Of a DNA stretch of 13,737 bases, positions 12,664 to 13,737 are shown in pieces (the first letter of the stretch is position 1; each line of letters opens with the position of its first letter). This stretch comes from an uncultured bacterium (lineage in GTDB: Bacteria > Verrucomicrobiota > Kiritimatiellia > RFP12 > UBA1067). The notes under the pieces are model-generated. The model saw only the letters and a list, made by a program, of their open reading frames with translations. It made no database searches and was not told the origin of the DNA. The DNA is taken from contig CACZAK010000103.1 of NCBI GenBank assembly GCA_902779075.1, forward strand, positions 1 to 13,737, read 5' to 3'. Position numbers and translations under genes: made by a program.

Positions 12664-13737
12664 TTAGCACACGCCCTGGGCGACCATGGCGTCGGCGACC
12701 TTCACGAAGCCGGCGATGTTCGCGCCCATCACGTAGTTGCCCTTGTCGCCGTACTTCGCGGCGGCTTCCCAGGCGTTGTCGTGGATGGACTTCATGATGC
12801 CCTTGAGCTTGGAGTCCACCTCCTCGGCCGTCCAGCTGAGACGCTCCGAGTTCTGCGACATCTCGAGGCCCGACGTGGCCACGCCGCCGGCGTTCGACGC
12901 CTTGCCCGGGGAGTACATGATCTTGGCCTTGAGGAACGCCGCGATCGCGTCCGGGGTGGACGGCATGTTCGCGCCTTCGCCCACGAGCGTGCAGCCGTGC
13001 TTGAGCAGGTACTCGGCGTCCTTGCCGTTCAGCTCGTTCTGGCGGGCGCACGGGAACGCCGCGTCGATCTTGTCCGCGATCTGCCAGCTGTTCTTGCCGG
13101 CGAAGAACTTGACGGCCTTCGTCTTCTTCGCGAAGTCGGCGAGTTCGCCGCGCTTGACGGTCTTGAGGACCATGATGTCCTTGAGCATCTTCTCCGTGAT
13201 GCCGCTTTCGCAGAAGATCGCGCCGGAACGGTCGGAGAGCGTCATCACGGTCGCGCCGAGCTGCATCAGCTTCTGCGCGGCGAAGCTCGCCACGTTGCCC
13301 GAACCGGAGATCACGCACTTCTTGCCCTCGAACTTCTCGCCGCGCATGGCGAGCATGTTCTCGGCGAAGTAGATGTCGCCGTAGCCGGTCGCCTCCGGAC
13401 GGATCAGCGAGCCGCCGAATGAGAGGCCCTTGCCCGTGAGGACGCCAGTCCACTCGTTCGCGAGGCGCTTGTACTGTCCGAATAGGTAGCCGATCTCGCG
13501 GCCGCCCACGTTCATGTCGCCCGCCGGCACGTCCGTATCAGGACCGATGTGGCGGAAGAGCTCGGTCATGAAGCTCTGGCAGAAGCGCATCACCTCGGCG
13601 TCGCTGCAGCGCTTGCCGGGCGTATGGGGGCTCTGCTTCGGGTTGAAGTCCGAACCGCCCTTGCCGCCGCCCATCGGGAGCGTGGTGAGCGAGTTCTTGA
13701 ACACCTGCTCGAACGCGAGGAACTTCAGCACGCCCAG
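12664..13737 (-). CDS. gdhA: NADP-type glutamate dehydrogenase, C-terminal part (cut by window edge)
   Basis: Interconverts 2-oxoglutarate plus ammonium and glutamate in the cytoplasm; in gut anaerobes a main route of ammonium assimilation. The frame is open to the right edge and covers 357 residues of a protein usually near 445, so about 90 N-terminal residues are missing. Visible blocks: LPMGGGKGGSDFNPK (substrate site with the catalytic-region lysine), DVPAGDMNVGGREIGYLFGQ, SFGGSLIRPEATGYG, the dinucleotide-binding GSGNVA, and GEGANMPSTPDA, then the C-terminal ANIAGFVKVADAM. The order and the long insertions fit the hexameric 50-kDa class. NADPH preference is inferred from the class. It ends with TAA and a strong terminator, so it is not co-transcribed with the rlmD-like gene. 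Confidence 0.95.
   Translation of the reverse strand: MGVLKFLAFEQVFKNSLTTLPMGGGKGGSDFNPKQSPHTPGKRCSDAEVMRFCQSFMTELFRHIGPDTDVPAGDMNVGGREIGYLFGQYKRLANEWTGVLTGKGLSFGGSLIRPEATGYGDIYFAENMLAMRGEKFEGKKCVISGSGNVASFAAQKLMQLGATVMTLSDRSGAIFCESGITEKMLKDIMVLKTVKRGELADFAKKTKAVKFFAGKNSWQIADKIDAAFPCARQNELNGKDAEYLLKHGCTLVGEGANMPSTPDAIAAFLKAKIMYSPGKASNAGGVATSGLEMSQNSERLSWTAEEVDSKLKGIMKSIHDNAWEAAAKYGDKGNYVMGANIAGFVKVADAMVAQGVC

Noticed and set aside
12503..13453. A 316-codon minus-strand frame overlapping gdhA
   Set aside because: A shifted-frame shadow; the true frame carries all glutamate dehydrogenase blocks and ends at a stop followed by a terminator.

Overview
This is a GC-rich, densely packed bacterial chromosome segment. 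The gene content (a pyruvate:ferredoxin oxidoreductase, a hexameric-type glutamate dehydrogenase, a secreted GH92 alpha-mannosidase and an AhbC/NirJ-type radical SAM enzyme) suggests an anaerobic, fermentative, probably gut-associated bacterium. My best guess is the Verrucomicrobiota/Kiritimatiellota side of the tree, but this rests on general protein resemblance and cannot be proved from the window. Promoters look like ordinary sigma-70 sites, often with an extended -10 (TGGTATAAT), rather than the Bacteroidetes type.

Layout. 1-1715 (minus): N-terminal half of nifJ, running off the left edge. 1716-1867: back-to-back promoters for nifJ and nth. 1868-2629 (plus): endonuclease III. 2531-3785 (minus): a radical SAM/SPASM enzyme followed at once by an unlisted 35-residue ORF with a near-perfect ribosome binding site; this small ORF lies antisense to the end of nth. 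3807-4414 (minus): a collapsed remnant of an N6-adenine restriction-modification enzyme, whose old promoter now appears to read into the radical SAM gene. 4415-4653: intergenic region with divergent promoters, including a perfect palindrome in the serS promoter spacer. 4654-6810 (plus): serS and a membrane-anchored coiled-coil protein of unknown function. 6807-8053 (minus): a zinc-ribbon/coiled-coil protein and a PgsA-like phosphatidyltransferase, overlapping by 4 bases. 8126-9022 (minus): an oligopeptide-type ABC ATPase whose promoter predicts a leaderless mRNA. 9070-12488 (minus): rlmD-like rRNA methyltransferase coupled to a GH92 mannosidase. 12594-13737 (minus): C-terminal part of gdhA with a clear intrinsic terminator, running off the right edge.

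Most genes are housekeeping. The unusual part is 2531-4414: the radical SAM enzyme, the tiny coupled hydrophobic peptide and the remnant restriction-modification gene. The enzyme resembles AhbC/NirJ1 of the siroheme-to-heme/heme d1 pathways, but no other gene of those pathways is present here, and the coupled peptide raises the possibility of a peptide-modifying (RiPP-like) role. That is inference. No tRNA, rRNA, CRISPR array, insertion sequence or prophage was seen.
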